Source: an uncultured Acholeplasma sp.
GTDB lineage: Bacteria; Bacillota_I; Bacilli_A; Acholeplasmatales; Acholeplasmataceae
Length of the DNA: 64,000 nucleotides
Assembly: GCA_937934685.1 (NCBI GenBank)
Contig: CALGYU010000019.1
Location: 1 to 64,000 of the forward strand
Reading direction: 5' to 3'
Part shown: positions 26,798-35,597 of the stretch, one piece after another
How positions within the stretch are numbered: the stretch's first letter is position 1
Layout of the letters: every line of letters begins with the position of its first letter
Notes under the pieces: generated by a model
The model's database searches: none
What the model saw: only the letters and a program-made list of their open reading frames with translations
Told to the model about the DNA's origin: nothing
Program-made: the position numbers and the translations under genes

Positions 26798-27655
26798 ATG
26801 ACTATCAACTTAGATGAAATTGTTTATGAATATTTTCCCAAAGACACCTCTTATGAAGTAATCGAAAGATTATTAGGCGGTATGAGCAACTATACTTATG
26901 TAATCAAAGTGAATCAACGGTTATATACCATTAGAAAAGTTGGTAAAAACGCTCATTTTTTTGTTAATAGAGACAATGAACTTAAAGATTTAAATGAAGC
27001 TTATTCAATCGGACTAGTGCCTGAAACCATTTATTTTAATCCAGTAACAGGAACTAAAATATCTCAGCACATCAAAGGTGATATTTTATCAGAAGTTTCA
27101 TATGAACCTTTTTTACCAATGATTGCAGAAGTTTTAACCAAAGTTCATAACCACACCGTTAAAAACGGTCATGATTATGACTTGTTAGGTAGACTAAAAA
27201 CCTATGAAAGCTATTTAGAAAAACTTAGTGATACGTATATCAAACTTAAAAAAAACTGGCAAGACTTATATGAATCAACTTACAAAAAATACCCAAAAGT
27301 ATTTACCCATGGTGATGCACAAAGATCTAACATGGTTTATGATGGAACCAAACTATATTTACTAGATTGGGAGTTTTCAGGATTAAATGATCCGCTCTAT
27401 GATATTGCAAGTTTTGGAAACATTAGTTTTAATGACTCCCTAGATTTACTAGCCTATTATTTAAAAAGAAAACCCAATTTAGAAGAACTAAACAGAGTAA
27501 AGTTTTACCGAATGTTTCAAGCCTTACAATGGCATTTAGTCGCTCAATACAAAGAACATATTGGATTAAGCGAAGAACTAAAACTAGACTTTAAACTATT
27601 TTCAGAAAAATATTTACAATTAGCAGAAAAATTGTATCAAGAAATACAATCATAA
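26798..27655 (+). CDS. Choline kinase-like phosphotransferase (APH fold)
   Basis: A 285-residue kinase of the aminoglycoside phosphotransferase/choline kinase fold. The N-lobe glycine loop is LLGGMSNYTYVI (about 26-37). The Brenner-type catalytic loop is THGDAQRSN (about 169-177), with the metal-binding Asp in LLDWEFSG (about 187-194). The residues needed for phosphotransfer are present. The overall layout matches LicA-type choline kinases; ethanolamine, thiamine or another small alcohol could be the substrate. It lies between a phosphodiesterase and a large signalling-like protein. AAAGGAG precedes the ATG. Confidence 0.8.
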   Translation: MTINLDEIVYEYFPKDTSYEVIERLLGGMSNYTYVIKVNQRLYTIRKVGKNAHFFVNRDNELKDLNEAYSIGLVPETIYFNPVTGTKISQHIKGDILSEVSYEPFLPMIAEVLTKVHNHTVKNGHDYDLLGRLKTYESYLEKLSDTYIKLKKNWQDLYESTYKKYPKVFTHGDAQRSNMVYDGTKLYLLDWEFSGLNDPLYDIASFGNISFNDSLDLLAYYLKRKPNLEELNRVKFYRMFQALQWHLVAQYKEHIGLSEELKLDFKLFSEKYLQLAEKLYQEIQS

Positions 27656-27667
27656 AGGATGATAAAG

Positions 27668-30600
27668 ATGAAAGACATGATTAATTTAGAGCCCAATTTA
27701 CAGACATTAGAAAAAATAGAAATTGCTTTAAGTCAAGCAGTGCCTTTATCTGAATATCAAACCCTAATGATAAAAAAACTAGAAGTGTTATACCAACTTC
27801 AAAGATATGCAGAAGCCATTGAAGAGATAACACCTTACTTAAAACAAAAAGAATTCCAACAACCTTTAGCTAACGATGAAATGTTATACCACGTAACCTT
27901 TAAACATGCATTAAAACTAAAACTAGAGGACTTATGTCATGAAATGATTCAAAAAAGAAAAGAAAGATTACCAATTGATCGTAGATACTTGGCAATAGAA
28001 GATGAAATAACTTATTTAACAACTAAAAATGAGCCAATTGAACATCTCTTATTAGAACTTCTTTCAACACTCATTAGTCAAAATGATAAAAGAAAATATC
28101 TAGAACAACTCATGGAACTATATGCAACTCAAAATGATTATCAAAAGGTTGTTTTAATCTATGAAAAAAATGAAGCCTCTGATTTTAACAAAGGACTTTA
28201 TGGTAGATTTTTAGAAGCCTTAGTTCAAATAGGAGAAACCACAAAAGCACAAGCTTTATCTTTAAAATACATCGACCATCCCATGGTGAAAAAAGATGCC
28301 TATTACGTTTTAATGACATGTTATATCAATCAAAACGATCAACATAAACTCATGATTTTAGAAACCGAACATGAAGATTTTATAGAAAAACAAGAAGAGA
28401 AATTCCAACTAAAAATTTATGAAAATCTATTAAGTTTTTACCAAAAAATTAGCAACAAACCATCTATTAATTTATACGACAGCAAAATCAAACGCATCAA
28501 AAGAAATTTAAAAAAAGAAGAAAAACAAACTAACCTAGATTCAACAGATGATTCAGAATCAAATGAAACAACCATCTATCAACCAACCACAAACTACATA
28601 AAACCTAAAAAAGAGAATCAATATGTTTTTCAATTTGAAGCACTTCATGACATGATTCTTTTTAGTCATCAAATCAATGAACAAAAAATCTTAAGAGAAT
28701 ATTTAAGAACTTTCTTTTCAAAATTAGAAGACTACATTAAACCAATCGAGTTTATTGTGTATCTTAAAGAAGAAAAGGAGTTACACCAATATAAAAAAGA
28801 AAGATTATACGATAAAAAAATCATAGACTCATGGTTATATGAAACACCATTTGAACATGTCTTAGACACAAATGAAGAAATCATGAGTACCATCACCGCT
28901 TTAAAATTCAAAAAAAATATCATTACACAAAAAACATATGAAGAAAACATTTCATACCTATATATCTTCCCTATCGAAAATATAGGCGTTTTTGGTGTTC
29001 ATCTAGAAGAAAACTTAATTGAGCCAAGCAAATATTATGATCTGCTCAAAGGAATTAGCCACATTTTATACACACACATCATTGATGAAAGAGTACACTC
29101 AAAACTAAGAAACGAAAATCTCTTTTTAACCAAAGTCATCAATTCACCTTTAATTTCTTACCGCTTATTAACCGATAGAATTACACACTATAACCAAGCA
29201 GCCCAAAATCTATTATCTATCGAACCACACCTTCCCTTAGAACTTTTTTTAATTGATATGGAATATCATCAAGTCAACGCCTATAAAAGAGTCATTAAAG
29301 ATTTAATGAGCAAACCCAATCAAGAAAAAGAACTCATCTATTTATATCAAAATAGACAAATTAGAGAAAAACTATATAGCATTTATGACCAAAATGAAAT
29401 CAAGATCATCAGTTTTTTTGAAGACCTTACCAAAACACAAGAAGAAAAAAATAAGTTATTAGAAGAAGCCACTGTAGACATAGAAACCAGAGTTTTAAAC
29501 CTAAATGCGTTAAACCGACATATGGATAAATACTTAGAAGAAAAGGGAAGTTTTTTTCTCATTGAATTAATAGGGGAACATAAAACCATTTATGGATATG
29601 AAGAAACCATCAAATTTTACCTAGAATTTGCACAAGTAACTAAAAAATATTTTAACGAAGGCATGACTTACCGCTATGATGATAAACAATGGCTTGTTTA
29701 TGTCTCACAAAACGACATTAGAACGTGTACTAAGCTCATTAAAGGATATTTAAGACACTTAGACGAATACTTGCCACAAAGCCTTAAATACGAGCAGTTT
29801 AACGTCATAATCAGTGCTTTAAGATACCCTGTATCAACAACAGATAAAAACAAGATGCACATTTACCGATATTTAGAAATAGCCTTAGATAAAGCGAAAC
29901 GAATTAAAAATGAACTGGTTTTCTTTGAATACCAGATGTATGAAGAAGAAATCTTTGAGCAACAAGTCATTGACTATTTAAATGTAGCCTTAGAACAAAA
30001 ACAATTTATTCTATCCTTTAATCAAATCATTGATATTGAGAAAAACATCATTTGGCAATACGAAAGTGAAATAGCTTTATCCAATATTTCAGTGGATCAT
30101 AGATATTTATACCAAATAGCTAAAAAAAGAAATAGACTATTTGAACTAGAAAAATATCATGTGAAATTAGTGTGTGAGTTTTTAAGACAACTTGAACTAG
30201 AAACTCAAAAACTCATTAAATTAACGATCCCTATTACAAAGGAAACCTTTTTAGATCCAACGTTTAATGCCTATGTATTAGGAGTTTTTAAAAGCTATCA
30301 AATTCCATATGAATTCATTCGATTAAAATGTATAGCAGATGACATTAAAGAATCACACAAAGTGAGAATCAATGAATTAATTGACCATGGTATTTCACTT
30401 GATGCAACCTCATTAGATGTGGCATTAACACATCCGTTTAACGCATTACATATGAATCATAAAAAACTGGATACCAAATGGAAACACTACATTCAATCAA
30501 TCCACAATGTGTTAACAGAATTAGGAATTGCTTTTGTCATTAGAAATGTAAAAACGAAAGCCGATAAAGATGAGTTAAAAAACATGGGCATTCGTTATGT

Positions 30601-30679
30601 AGAAGGAAATGTGTATAAAAAAGTAACATCTGAGGATTTAATTCAAAAAATTAAAGAGGTGATGAGCGATGGCCTATGA
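27668..30679 (+). CDS. Large degenerate GGDEF-EAL protein with TPR-like and PAS-like regions
   Basis: A soluble protein of 1003 residues. Residues 1-290 are helical and TPR-like, with a charged linker near 290-315. Residues 320-480 form a possible GAF-like sensor, and 490-590 a PAS-like region. The linker EEATVDIETRVLNLNAL (about 598-614) matches the classical entry to GGDEF domains. The signature itself is replaced by YRYDDKQWLVY (about 667). An EAL-like fold follows (about 760-1000). YESEIAL stands in for the EAL motif, the catalytic DDFG-type Asp pair is missing in GISLDATSLDV (about 907), and a QGY-like end is visible (MGIRYVEGNVYKKV). Both domains are probably catalytically dead. The start at 27668 follows AAAGGATG. 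It overlaps the next gene by 11 bases. Confidence 0.75.
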   Translation: MKDMINLEPNLQTLEKIEIALSQAVPLSEYQTLMIKKLEVLYQLQRYAEAIEEITPYLKQKEFQQPLANDEMLYHVTFKHALKLKLEDLCHEMIQKRKERLPIDRRYLAIEDEITYLTTKNEPIEHLLLELLSTLISQNDKRKYLEQLMELYATQNDYQKVVLIYEKNEASDFNKGLYGRFLEALVQIGETTKAQALSLKYIDHPMVKKDAYYVLMTCYINQNDQHKLMILETEHEDFIEKQEEKFQLKIYENLLSFYQKISNKPSINLYDSKIKRIKRNLKKEEKQTNLDSTDDSESNETTIYQPTTNYIKPKKENQYVFQFEALHDMILFSHQINEQKILREYLRTFFSKLEDYIKPIEFIVYLKEEKELHQYKKERLYDKKIIDSWLYETPFEHVLDTNEEIMSTITALKFKKNIITQKTYEENISYLYIFPIENIGVFGVHLEENLIEPSKYYDLLKGISHILYTHIIDERVHSKLRNENLFLTKVINSPLISYRLLTDRITHYNQAAQNLLSIEPHLPLELFLIDMEYHQVNAYKRVIKDLMSKPNQEKELIYLYQNRQIREKLYSIYDQNEIKIISFFEDLTKTQEEKNKLLEEATVDIETRVLNLNALNRHMDKYLEEKGSFFLIELIGEHKTIYGYEETIKFYLEFAQVTKKYFNEGMTYRYDDKQWLVYVSQNDIRTCTKLIKGYLRHLDEYLPQSLKYEQFNVIISALRYPVSTTDKNKMHIYRYLEIALDKAKRIKNELVFFEYQMYEEEIFEQQVIDYLNVALEQKQFILSFNQIIDIEKNIIWQYESEIALSNISVDHRYLYQIAKKRNRLFELEKYHVKLVCEFLRQLELETQKLIKLTIPITKETFLDPTFNAYVLGVFKSYQIPYEFIRLKCIADDIKESHKVRINELIDHGISLDATSLDVALTHPFNALHMNHKKLDTKWKHYIQSIHNVLTELGIAFVIRNVKTKADKDELKNMGIRYVEGNVYKKVTSEDLIQKIKEVMSDGL

Positions 30680-31736
30680 GCTAATTAAAAAAGCTTGTTT
30701 AAGACAAGAAGGGGCTTTAAAATTTAAAGCGATGTCTTCATTTTTAGTTTTAGAAGATGTGGATTTAATGATTGAAAAGTTTTTTGTAAGAAAAGATAAC
30801 GATCATGCAAGCATCTTACTAGATGTTTTTGGATTACTTCAAAGTTTTTTTGTCGGAGTAGATGCTTTATACAACTTATCCATTGGAAGTACAAAGTATA
30901 AATACCATATCAATATTAACCAAAATCAAGTTTTAAAACAGTTAAAATTTGTTAGAAATGATATTGTAGGTCATCCGACACATAGAACCTATGATGATGG
31001 AGAAGTTGGTTTTTCATTAATAGATGATCAAACAGTCAGTCGTGAAAAATTAACATATACCACATACATTTACAAAAAAAATAAAGAACAAAAAAAACAA
31101 GTACGTACCATCTATTTTAAAGAATTAAAAGAAGCATATAAAAACGAGAAAACTATTTTATTAGAAGAATTAACTAACTTTTTAGAAGAACAAAGAGATT
31201 TTAAAGAAATCAAACCATTTATTGCATATGTTTTTCAAAAAGCAACCATGCAAGAATATGATATGGAAGACCTGGATAAACTAGCCTCTGAGTTTGTCAA
31301 AAAAGCCAACATAAAAGCAGATTCTAATCACCGTTTTTTATGGAGAATCAGAGTCTTAAAAAGCTTATATACGTGGAAAGATGAAAAACATCAAGATGTT
31401 ATCTCTTTTATGATTTTAAAACAACTAGCTAAATTAGATTCGATTATTTCAGATACTCTAAATCAATCAAAAACAAATTATAAAATAAAACTACCAAAAG
31501 TCATTAGACAATTTTATCTATTTATGGATAAACAAGGTAATTCCACAGAATTACTACAAAATATCAATGACCTAGATCATCCCTTATTTACCAATGATGT
31601 TGAAGGACTCATTAAGTTATCACCACCAAAAGCAGTTAAAGAGTTATTAGTGTGGTTAAAAGGCATGAAACACGGGCCACACGTATATTCTTTAGGAAGC
31701 GTCTTAAAAGAATATAAGAAAAGAAAAAAATTGTGA
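30669..31736 (+). CDS. Unknown helical protein with a HEPN-like Rx5H motif
   Basis: A 355-residue soluble, mainly helical and Lys-rich protein that I cannot assign to a family. Residues about 45-105 form helices ending in FVRNDIVGH, where R96 and H102 give the R-N/D-x-x-x-H arrangement typical of HEPN nucleases. The rest (about 130-355) is charged and helical without motifs that I recognise. Its first 11 bases lie inside the end of the large degenerate GGDEF-EAL gene, with GAGGTGATG as ribosome site, so the two are translationally coupled. HEPN membership is an inference from one motif plus predicted helices and could be wrong. Confidence 0.55.
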   Translation: MAYELIKKACLRQEGALKFKAMSSFLVLEDVDLMIEKFFVRKDNDHASILLDVFGLLQSFFVGVDALYNLSIGSTKYKYHININQNQVLKQLKFVRNDIVGHPTHRTYDDGEVGFSLIDDQTVSREKLTYTTYIYKKNKEQKKQVRTIYFKELKEAYKNEKTILLEELTNFLEEQRDFKEIKPFIAYVFQKATMQEYDMEDLDKLASEFVKKANIKADSNHRFLWRIRVLKSLYTWKDEKHQDVISFMILKQLAKLDSIISDTLNQSKTNYKIKLPKVIRQFYLFMDKQGNSTELLQNINDLDHPLFTNDVEGLIKLSPPKAVKELLVWLKGMKHGPHVYSLGSVLKEYKKRKKL

Positions 31737-31742
31737 TATAAT
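31734..31742 (+). promoter_or_regulatory. Extended -10 promoter for the small 31766 gene
   Basis: TGATATAAT (31734-31742) lies across the stop of the previous gene, about 24 bases before the next start codon. No clear -35. Confidence 0.5.
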
Positions 31743-31765
31743 ATTTATAGCAAGGAGTGATTATT

Positions 31766-31966
31766 ATGGCATGGAATGATGAAACCTATTTAATAGGTGA
31801 AAAAGTAAAAGTCGAATTAGAAAAAGACTTTGGAATTGTAACAAGAATTGATTTTCAAAGTGGCTTGATTTACGTTTTATTTAAAAAAATGCGTGAAGTT
31901 GCTTATCCATATCCAGAGGCAATTGAGGAAAATATTATTATCCCACAAGTGAATAAAAAAGCATAA
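31766..31966 (+). CDS. Small hypothetical protein, beta-rich
   Basis: A 66-residue protein of unknown function. Alternating hydrophobic stretches (KVKVELEKDFGIVTRIDF, SGLIYVLF) and EVAYPYPEAI suggest a compact SH3- or KOW-like beta fold with no membrane segment. The frame extends to a GTG at 31757 within the AAGGAGTG ribosome site; the ATG at 31766 is the better start. It has a possible promoter of its own and lies 19 bases upstream of a membrane-protein gene. It is supported by its ribosome site and intact frame only. Confidence 0.7.
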   Translation: MAWNDETYLIGEKVKVELEKDFGIVTRIDFQSGLIYVLFKKMREVAYPYPEAIEENIIIPQVNKKA

Positions 31967-31985
31967 TAGAAAGTCGAATTAAATA

Positions 31986-32672
31986 ATGAAAAAATTCTTT
32001 AAAAAGTTATGGAGATTATTCATTAATTTTTGGAAAAAAATATATGAAATGATCATTGAAATGAAAACACTAAGAGGTATTTTAGCGCTTTTTATTTCAT
32101 ATATGATTTACCAAGGATGGGCAGTAGTTTTTATTATTTTAGGTTTTATTTTTCAAAATGCATGGTTATCAAGTGTAGGTGGAGTTGTTATCGCAATTTG
32201 GGTAGGACCCGGAACCCCACTAATACCTTTGGTGATTGCAACCGCATATTTTATTCAAAGATATATTTTAAGGGATAAGAGTCGAAATATTAAAAAAGAA
32301 CAGGGGAGTAAACCAATGGAAATATGTAAAAGAAATGGATATTGTATTTCTGTAGATGTCTTAGCAGATCAAACCATAGAATTTAGTTATTACAGATTAG
32401 GTAGCACAAGCGAAGAATCATTTTATGTTTCAGCAGCATCAAAATATGAAACCAGTCTATTGGTTGATCCAAAAGAAAAAGAGCATTTTCTAGATGCTCT
32501 ACACAATCAATCAGAATACAACGTTAAAAAAAGACCAAAGAGTAGAGATGAGATTTTAAACGCTATCTTACTTCGTTTTAATATGATTGAAAGCATTGAA
32601 GAAATTAAGAACTTTTTAGATCTAAATAAAATAAAATACGAAGAAAAAAAATGGGTTGAGTTTTACGATTAA
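31986..32672 (+). CDS. Hypothetical protein: two-helix membrane domain plus soluble domain
   Basis: A 228-residue protein that I do not recognise. The N-terminal part is basic and aromatic (residues 1-25), then has two hydrophobic segments (about 30-68 and 73-92). From about residue 105 it is soluble, with IEFSYYRLGSTSEESFYVS and a helical C-terminus. An internal ATG at 32316 (MEICKRNG) is preceded at good spacing by AGGGGAGT, so a shorter soluble product of about 118 residues could also be made. Function unknown. Confidence 0.68.
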   Translation: MKKFFKKLWRLFINFWKKIYEMIIEMKTLRGILALFISYMIYQGWAVVFIILGFIFQNAWLSSVGGVVIAIWVGPGTPLIPLVIATAYFIQRYILRDKSRNIKKEQGSKPMEICKRNGYCISVDVLADQTIEFSYYRLGSTSEESFYVSAASKYETSLLVDPKEKEHFLDALHNQSEYNVKKRPKSRDEILNAILLRFNMIESIEEIKNFLDLNKIKYEEKKWVEFYD

Positions 32673-32708
32673 TTTATAATCACTTTTTAGGAAACTGATT
32701 TTGAAACA

Positions 32709-32717
32709 TGTTATAAT
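32709..32717 (+). promoter_or_regulatory. Extended -10 promoter for the 32749 gene
   Basis: TGTTATAAT (32709-32717) lies about 32 bases upstream of the start codon of the next gene; the -35 region is weak. Confidence 0.6.
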
Positions 32718-32748
32718 ACCTTTGTGTCAAAACAAAGGAGCTGTAAAA

Positions 32749-33087
32749 ATGACTGAAAAAGCTTATAAAGAGTGGATAGAAACAGAATACTTAAAAAAGA
32801 AACAATCAACGATTGAAGCGTTAAGAAGCCTATCTGTCGAACAGTTAACGAAACATATAAGGGAATATAAAGAGTTTATCATTTCATTTAGTGAGGAAAA
32901 TGAACTTTATATTAAAGAAGCTAAAATTGAAGAACATGTTATCAATCAATTAAGTGAGATTCAAGCATTAGAAAAAACATTAGAACATGATATAACAACT
33001 CAATTGGCCCATATTATGTTAGAAGAAGAAATTATTGTTCATGTTATTCAAAAGGCAAAAGAAGAAAGTAAGAAACCAAAATGCTAA
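32749..33087 (+). CDS. Small hypothetical helical protein
   Basis: A 112-residue, highly charged and wholly helical protein (for example VEQLTKHIREYKEFII), without cysteine motifs, signal peptide or membrane helix. The frame is open from 32701, but that region contains the promoter. CAAAGGAG before the ATG at 32749 defines the start. It is flanked by its own promoter and terminator, so it is a single-gene unit. I see no family I can name; a small coiled-coil regulator or structural protein is conceivable but not supported. Confidence 0.68.
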   Translation: MTEKAYKEWIETEYLKKKQSTIEALRSLSVEQLTKHIREYKEFIISFSEENELYIKEAKIEEHVINQLSEIQALEKTLEHDITTQLAHIMLEEEIIVHVIQKAKEESKKPKC

Positions 33088-33115
33088 GCACATGAATCTA
33101 TGTGCTTTTATTTTT
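33086..33115 (+). terminator. Terminator of the 32749 gene
   Basis: AAGCACAT (33086-33093) pairs with ATGTGCTT (33100-33107) across six bases, followed by TTATTTTT. It starts inside the stop codon. Confidence 0.85.
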
Positions 33116-33129
33116 AAGGGGGGAACTAA

Positions 33130-33855
33130 ATGATTCAATTAACATCACAAAATAAAGTGATTATTCAACAAATAGATCATAACAAAAGAGATTTAGTTTT
33201 AATTTTTCCTGGTGGGGGATATCAAAGAACCTCATTAAGAGAAGGAAAACCGGTTGCAGAAATGTTTAACAATCTAGGATACCACACAGCTATTTACGAA
33301 TATAGACATACTTTATTAAAACACCCTGATGTGATTAATGAAGCTATGGATGTATTACATCAAATCAAACAATTACCTTTTGTTCATAGAGTTTTAATTA
33401 TAGGTTTTTCAGCAGGCGGACACTTAGCACTACATACCATTGAAAAAAGACCTAAAGATATTCATGCAGGTATTTTATGTTACCCTGTTGTGTCAACTGA
33501 CCCTAGTATTGCTCATCAAGGATCGTTTGACTTTTTATTAAACGAACATCAAAACAAAGATGAAGTTAGTTTAGAAAACCATGTCTCAGAAAAAATGCCA
33601 CCAATTTTCTTATGGCACACCTTAGAAGACCAAAGTGTTCCAGTAGAAAACAGTATGGTTTTACTTAAAAAACTACATGAAAAAGGTGTTTCTGTAGAAG
33701 CACACTTTTATCCTAAGGGTAAACATGGGTTATCACTAGCAAACGAGCAAACACCTTTTGATTCAATGGATAAAGATGAATTTGCAAAAGAAAACAAACA
33801 TGTATCAACATGGACAAAAACATTAAAAAAATGGCTGGAGGATATAGCGTGTTAA
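33130..33855 (+). CDS. Alpha/beta hydrolase, acetyl-esterase-like
   Basis: A 241-residue cytosolic serine esterase. The oxyanion region is FPGGGYQRTS (about 20-29), the nucleophile elbow is GFSAGGHLAL (about 96-105, Ser in the middle), the acid is in LEDQSVP (about 160) and the His is in KGKHGLSLA (about 197-205). The triad is complete. The type is that of bacterial Aes/xylan-acetylesterase-like hydrolases. GGGGGGA serves as ribosome site. Its last codons overlap the next gene (GTG at 33849), so they are translationally coupled. The substrate is unknown; a deacetylating role is possible. Confidence 0.85.
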   Translation: MIQLTSQNKVIIQQIDHNKRDLVLIFPGGGYQRTSLREGKPVAEMFNNLGYHTAIYEYRHTLLKHPDVINEAMDVLHQIKQLPFVHRVLIIGFSAGGHLALHTIEKRPKDIHAGILCYPVVSTDPSIAHQGSFDFLLNEHQNKDEVSLENHVSEKMPPIFLWHTLEDQSVPVENSMVLLKKLHEKGVSVEAHFYPKGKHGLSLANEQTPFDSMDKDEFAKENKHVSTWTKTLKKWLEDIAC

Positions 33856-34604
33856 AAAAACAATTAGAAGAAATGGGACTAAAAAAGACAGATACTGTTT
33901 TAATACATAGTTCCTTAAAAGCAATTAATCAAGATGTAGATGTTGTATTAGATGATTTAATGTCATACTTTAGTGAAGGGTTATTATTAATGCCTACGCA
34001 TACTTGGAAACAAATGAATGAAACCTATAATTTCTTTGATCCAGAAAAAGAAGCATCATGTGTAGGACTATTAACAGAAAGTTTTAGAAAACGACCAGGA
34101 GTACTTAGAAGTCTTCATCCAACCCATTCTATGGCTGGGTATGGAAAAGAAGCTAAAAATTACTTAGCGGGTGATGAGTATGCCATTACACCGGTATCAC
34201 CTAATGGTACATGGGGTAGATTAAGCCAAGTGGATGCAACCATCATGTTGGTTGGATGCGATATGATAAGAAATACATTTGTTCATGCAGTAGAAGAAAT
34301 GATGGGGGTACCTAATCGTTTCACTCCTAAACCAATTACTTTTAAAGTTAAAAAGGATAACAGTGTTATTATTCAAAAATCACATAAACATTTTAATGCT
34401 GAAAACCCACATTTATCTGAAAACTTTAAAAAAGCAGAAAATAAATTAATTGAGTTAGGCATCATTAAAAAAGGAAAATTTGGAGATGCAGATGTTTTAT
34501 ACATGAAAGCATTAGAACTACAAGAAAAAATTATGGAGTGGTTAGAACTAGATATTGATCTATTTAGTGATACAAAGCCAATGGAAGATCATATCAACAT
34601 ATAA
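33849..34604 (+). CDS. AAC(3)-family (Antibiotic_NAT) acetyltransferase-like protein
   Basis: A 251-residue protein of the aminoglycoside 3-N-acetyltransferase fold. Family blocks are TVLIHSSLKAI (about 17-27), LLMPTHTW (about 51-58), RKRPGVLRSLHPTHSMAGYG (about 82-101, with the SxHPTHS core), SPNGTWGRL (about 118) and MLVGCD (about 136). The frame opens at 33810, but GGAGG at 33836-33840 points to the GTG at 33849, which overlaps the end of the preceding esterase gene. Chromosomal relatives such as YokD have no proven resistance role, so this should not be read as a resistance determinant without testing. Confidence 0.82.
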   Translation: MLKKQLEEMGLKKTDTVLIHSSLKAINQDVDVVLDDLMSYFSEGLLLMPTHTWKQMNETYNFFDPEKEASCVGLLTESFRKRPGVLRSLHPTHSMAGYGKEAKNYLAGDEYAITPVSPNGTWGRLSQVDATIMLVGCDMIRNTFVHAVEEMMGVPNRFTPKPITFKVKKDNSVIIQKSHKHFNAENPHLSENFKKAENKLIELGIIKKGKFGDADVLYMKALELQEKIMEWLELDIDLFSDTKPMEDHINI

Positions 34605-34615
34605 AAGGAGAACGT

Positions 34616-35296
34616 ATGATTAATATTTTAGTAAGTCGTAAAAGTAAATTATTAGAACCCAAAATGGTTTCTAAAATCAAACCAATGATTCAGGCAGATG
34701 ATAAGGTTGCTATTTTAGGATTCTCTTTTTTTGAAAAACAAATTAAAAACAAAGAAGATTGGGAAAATTATTATGGAATAAACACTGAATATCATAATGA
34801 TTGTCAACTTATCTTCACTCAATTAGGCATCAAATCAGAAAATATCGTTTGGTTAAATTATTTTAAGCATACTAAAGAAACATTAATTAAAATAATTAAC
34901 GAAAGCCAAGTGCTTTTTCTTCCTGGTGGAGCACCAGATGAAATGATGGAACGCATCCATGAAAAAGAAATCACAGAAACCTTAGAAAACTTTGATGGCT
35001 TGGTTATTGGTTCAAGTGCAGGCGCGATGATTCAGTTTAATTATTTTCATATAAGTAAAGATAATGACTATAAAGCATTTAATATATGTGATGGCTTAGG
35101 ATATTTAAAAGATTTTAGTATTGAAGTTCATTATAAAAGAAAAAAGGTTCAAAAAAGCGGTATGAAAAAGGCATCGAAAATATTTAAACGAGATGTCTAC
35201 ATATTGCCTGATGATGCGGCTATTGTTTGTGAAAAAGATCAAATCACACTCATGGATGGGGCAAGAAAAATATATCATAAGGGCAAAAAGATTTAA
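34616..35296 (+). CDS. Peptidase S51-like protein (dipeptidase E/cyanophycinase superfamily)
   Basis: A 226-residue protein of the class I glutamine-amidotransferase-like fold used by S51 peptidases. The turn LFLPGGAPDEMM (about 100-111) and nucleophile elbow VIGSSAGAMIQF (about 124-135, Ser as nucleophile) are clear, with a possible His in IEVHYKRKK (about 160). Dipeptidase E cleaves N-terminal Asp-X dipeptides; whether this protein does is unknown. AAAGGAG precedes the ATG. It lies 11 bases after the AAC(3)-like gene and completes a three-gene unit. Confidence 0.78.
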   Translation: MINILVSRKSKLLEPKMVSKIKPMIQADDKVAILGFSFFEKQIKNKEDWENYYGINTEYHNDCQLIFTQLGIKSENIVWLNYFKHTKETLIKIINESQVLFLPGGAPDEMMERIHEKEITETLENFDGLVIGSSAGAMIQFNYFHISKDNDYKAFNICDGLGYLKDFSIEVHYKRKKVQKSGMKKASKIFKRDVYILPDDAAIVCEKDQITLMDGARKIYHKGKKI

Positions 35297-35308
35297 TTAT
35301 AGATTTAA

Positions 35309-35337
35309 TTGACATCCTTTTATATTTGCGTTAAGAT
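35309..35337 (+). promoter_or_regulatory. Promoter for the small 35399 gene
   Basis: TTGACA (35309-35314) and TAAGAT (35332-35337) with a 17-bp spacer. The start of the longer reading frame coincides with this -35 element, which rules that start out. Confidence 0.8.
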
Positions 35338-35398
35338 AGTAGTATATAAAACAGTTCAAAACTATTTTAAATATAAGGCAGAGAAAGGATGTTTTTTT

Positions 35399-35590
35399 AT
35401 GAAAGAAAACCAAAAAAAGCTAGAAGTCATCAAAGATGCGATCGATAAACGATTAAGAGAGCTCTATGAAGACAAAAAATCAGAAGTATGCAAAGAGGCA
35501 CAAATGCTTGAGTACTTAATGTGCTTAGTAGAAGCAGATCCAGATGATGAAGGATATGCAACAAGTTGCTTAATTAGAATGTATGACTAA
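35399..35590 (+). CDS. Small acidic hypothetical protein
   Basis: A 63-residue acidic and helical protein with three cysteines (in EVCKEA, YLMCLVE and TSCLIRM) and no membrane segment. The frame is open from 35309, but that lies at the promoter. AGAAAGGA before the ATG at 35399 fits as ribosome site. It has a consensus promoter and a strong terminator, so it is an independent small gene. I do not recognise the family. The region 35296-35399 holds only the promoter and a leader of about 55 bases. Confidence 0.72.
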   Translation: MKENQKKLEVIKDAIDKRLRELYEDKKSEVCKEAQMLEYLMCLVEADPDDEGYATSCLIRMYD

Positions 35591-35597
35591 AGAAAAA

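Noticed and set aside
33849..34604. Aminoglycoside resistance gene
   Set aside because: The AAC(3) fold is clear, but chromosomal family members often have no resistance function, and there is no mobile context.
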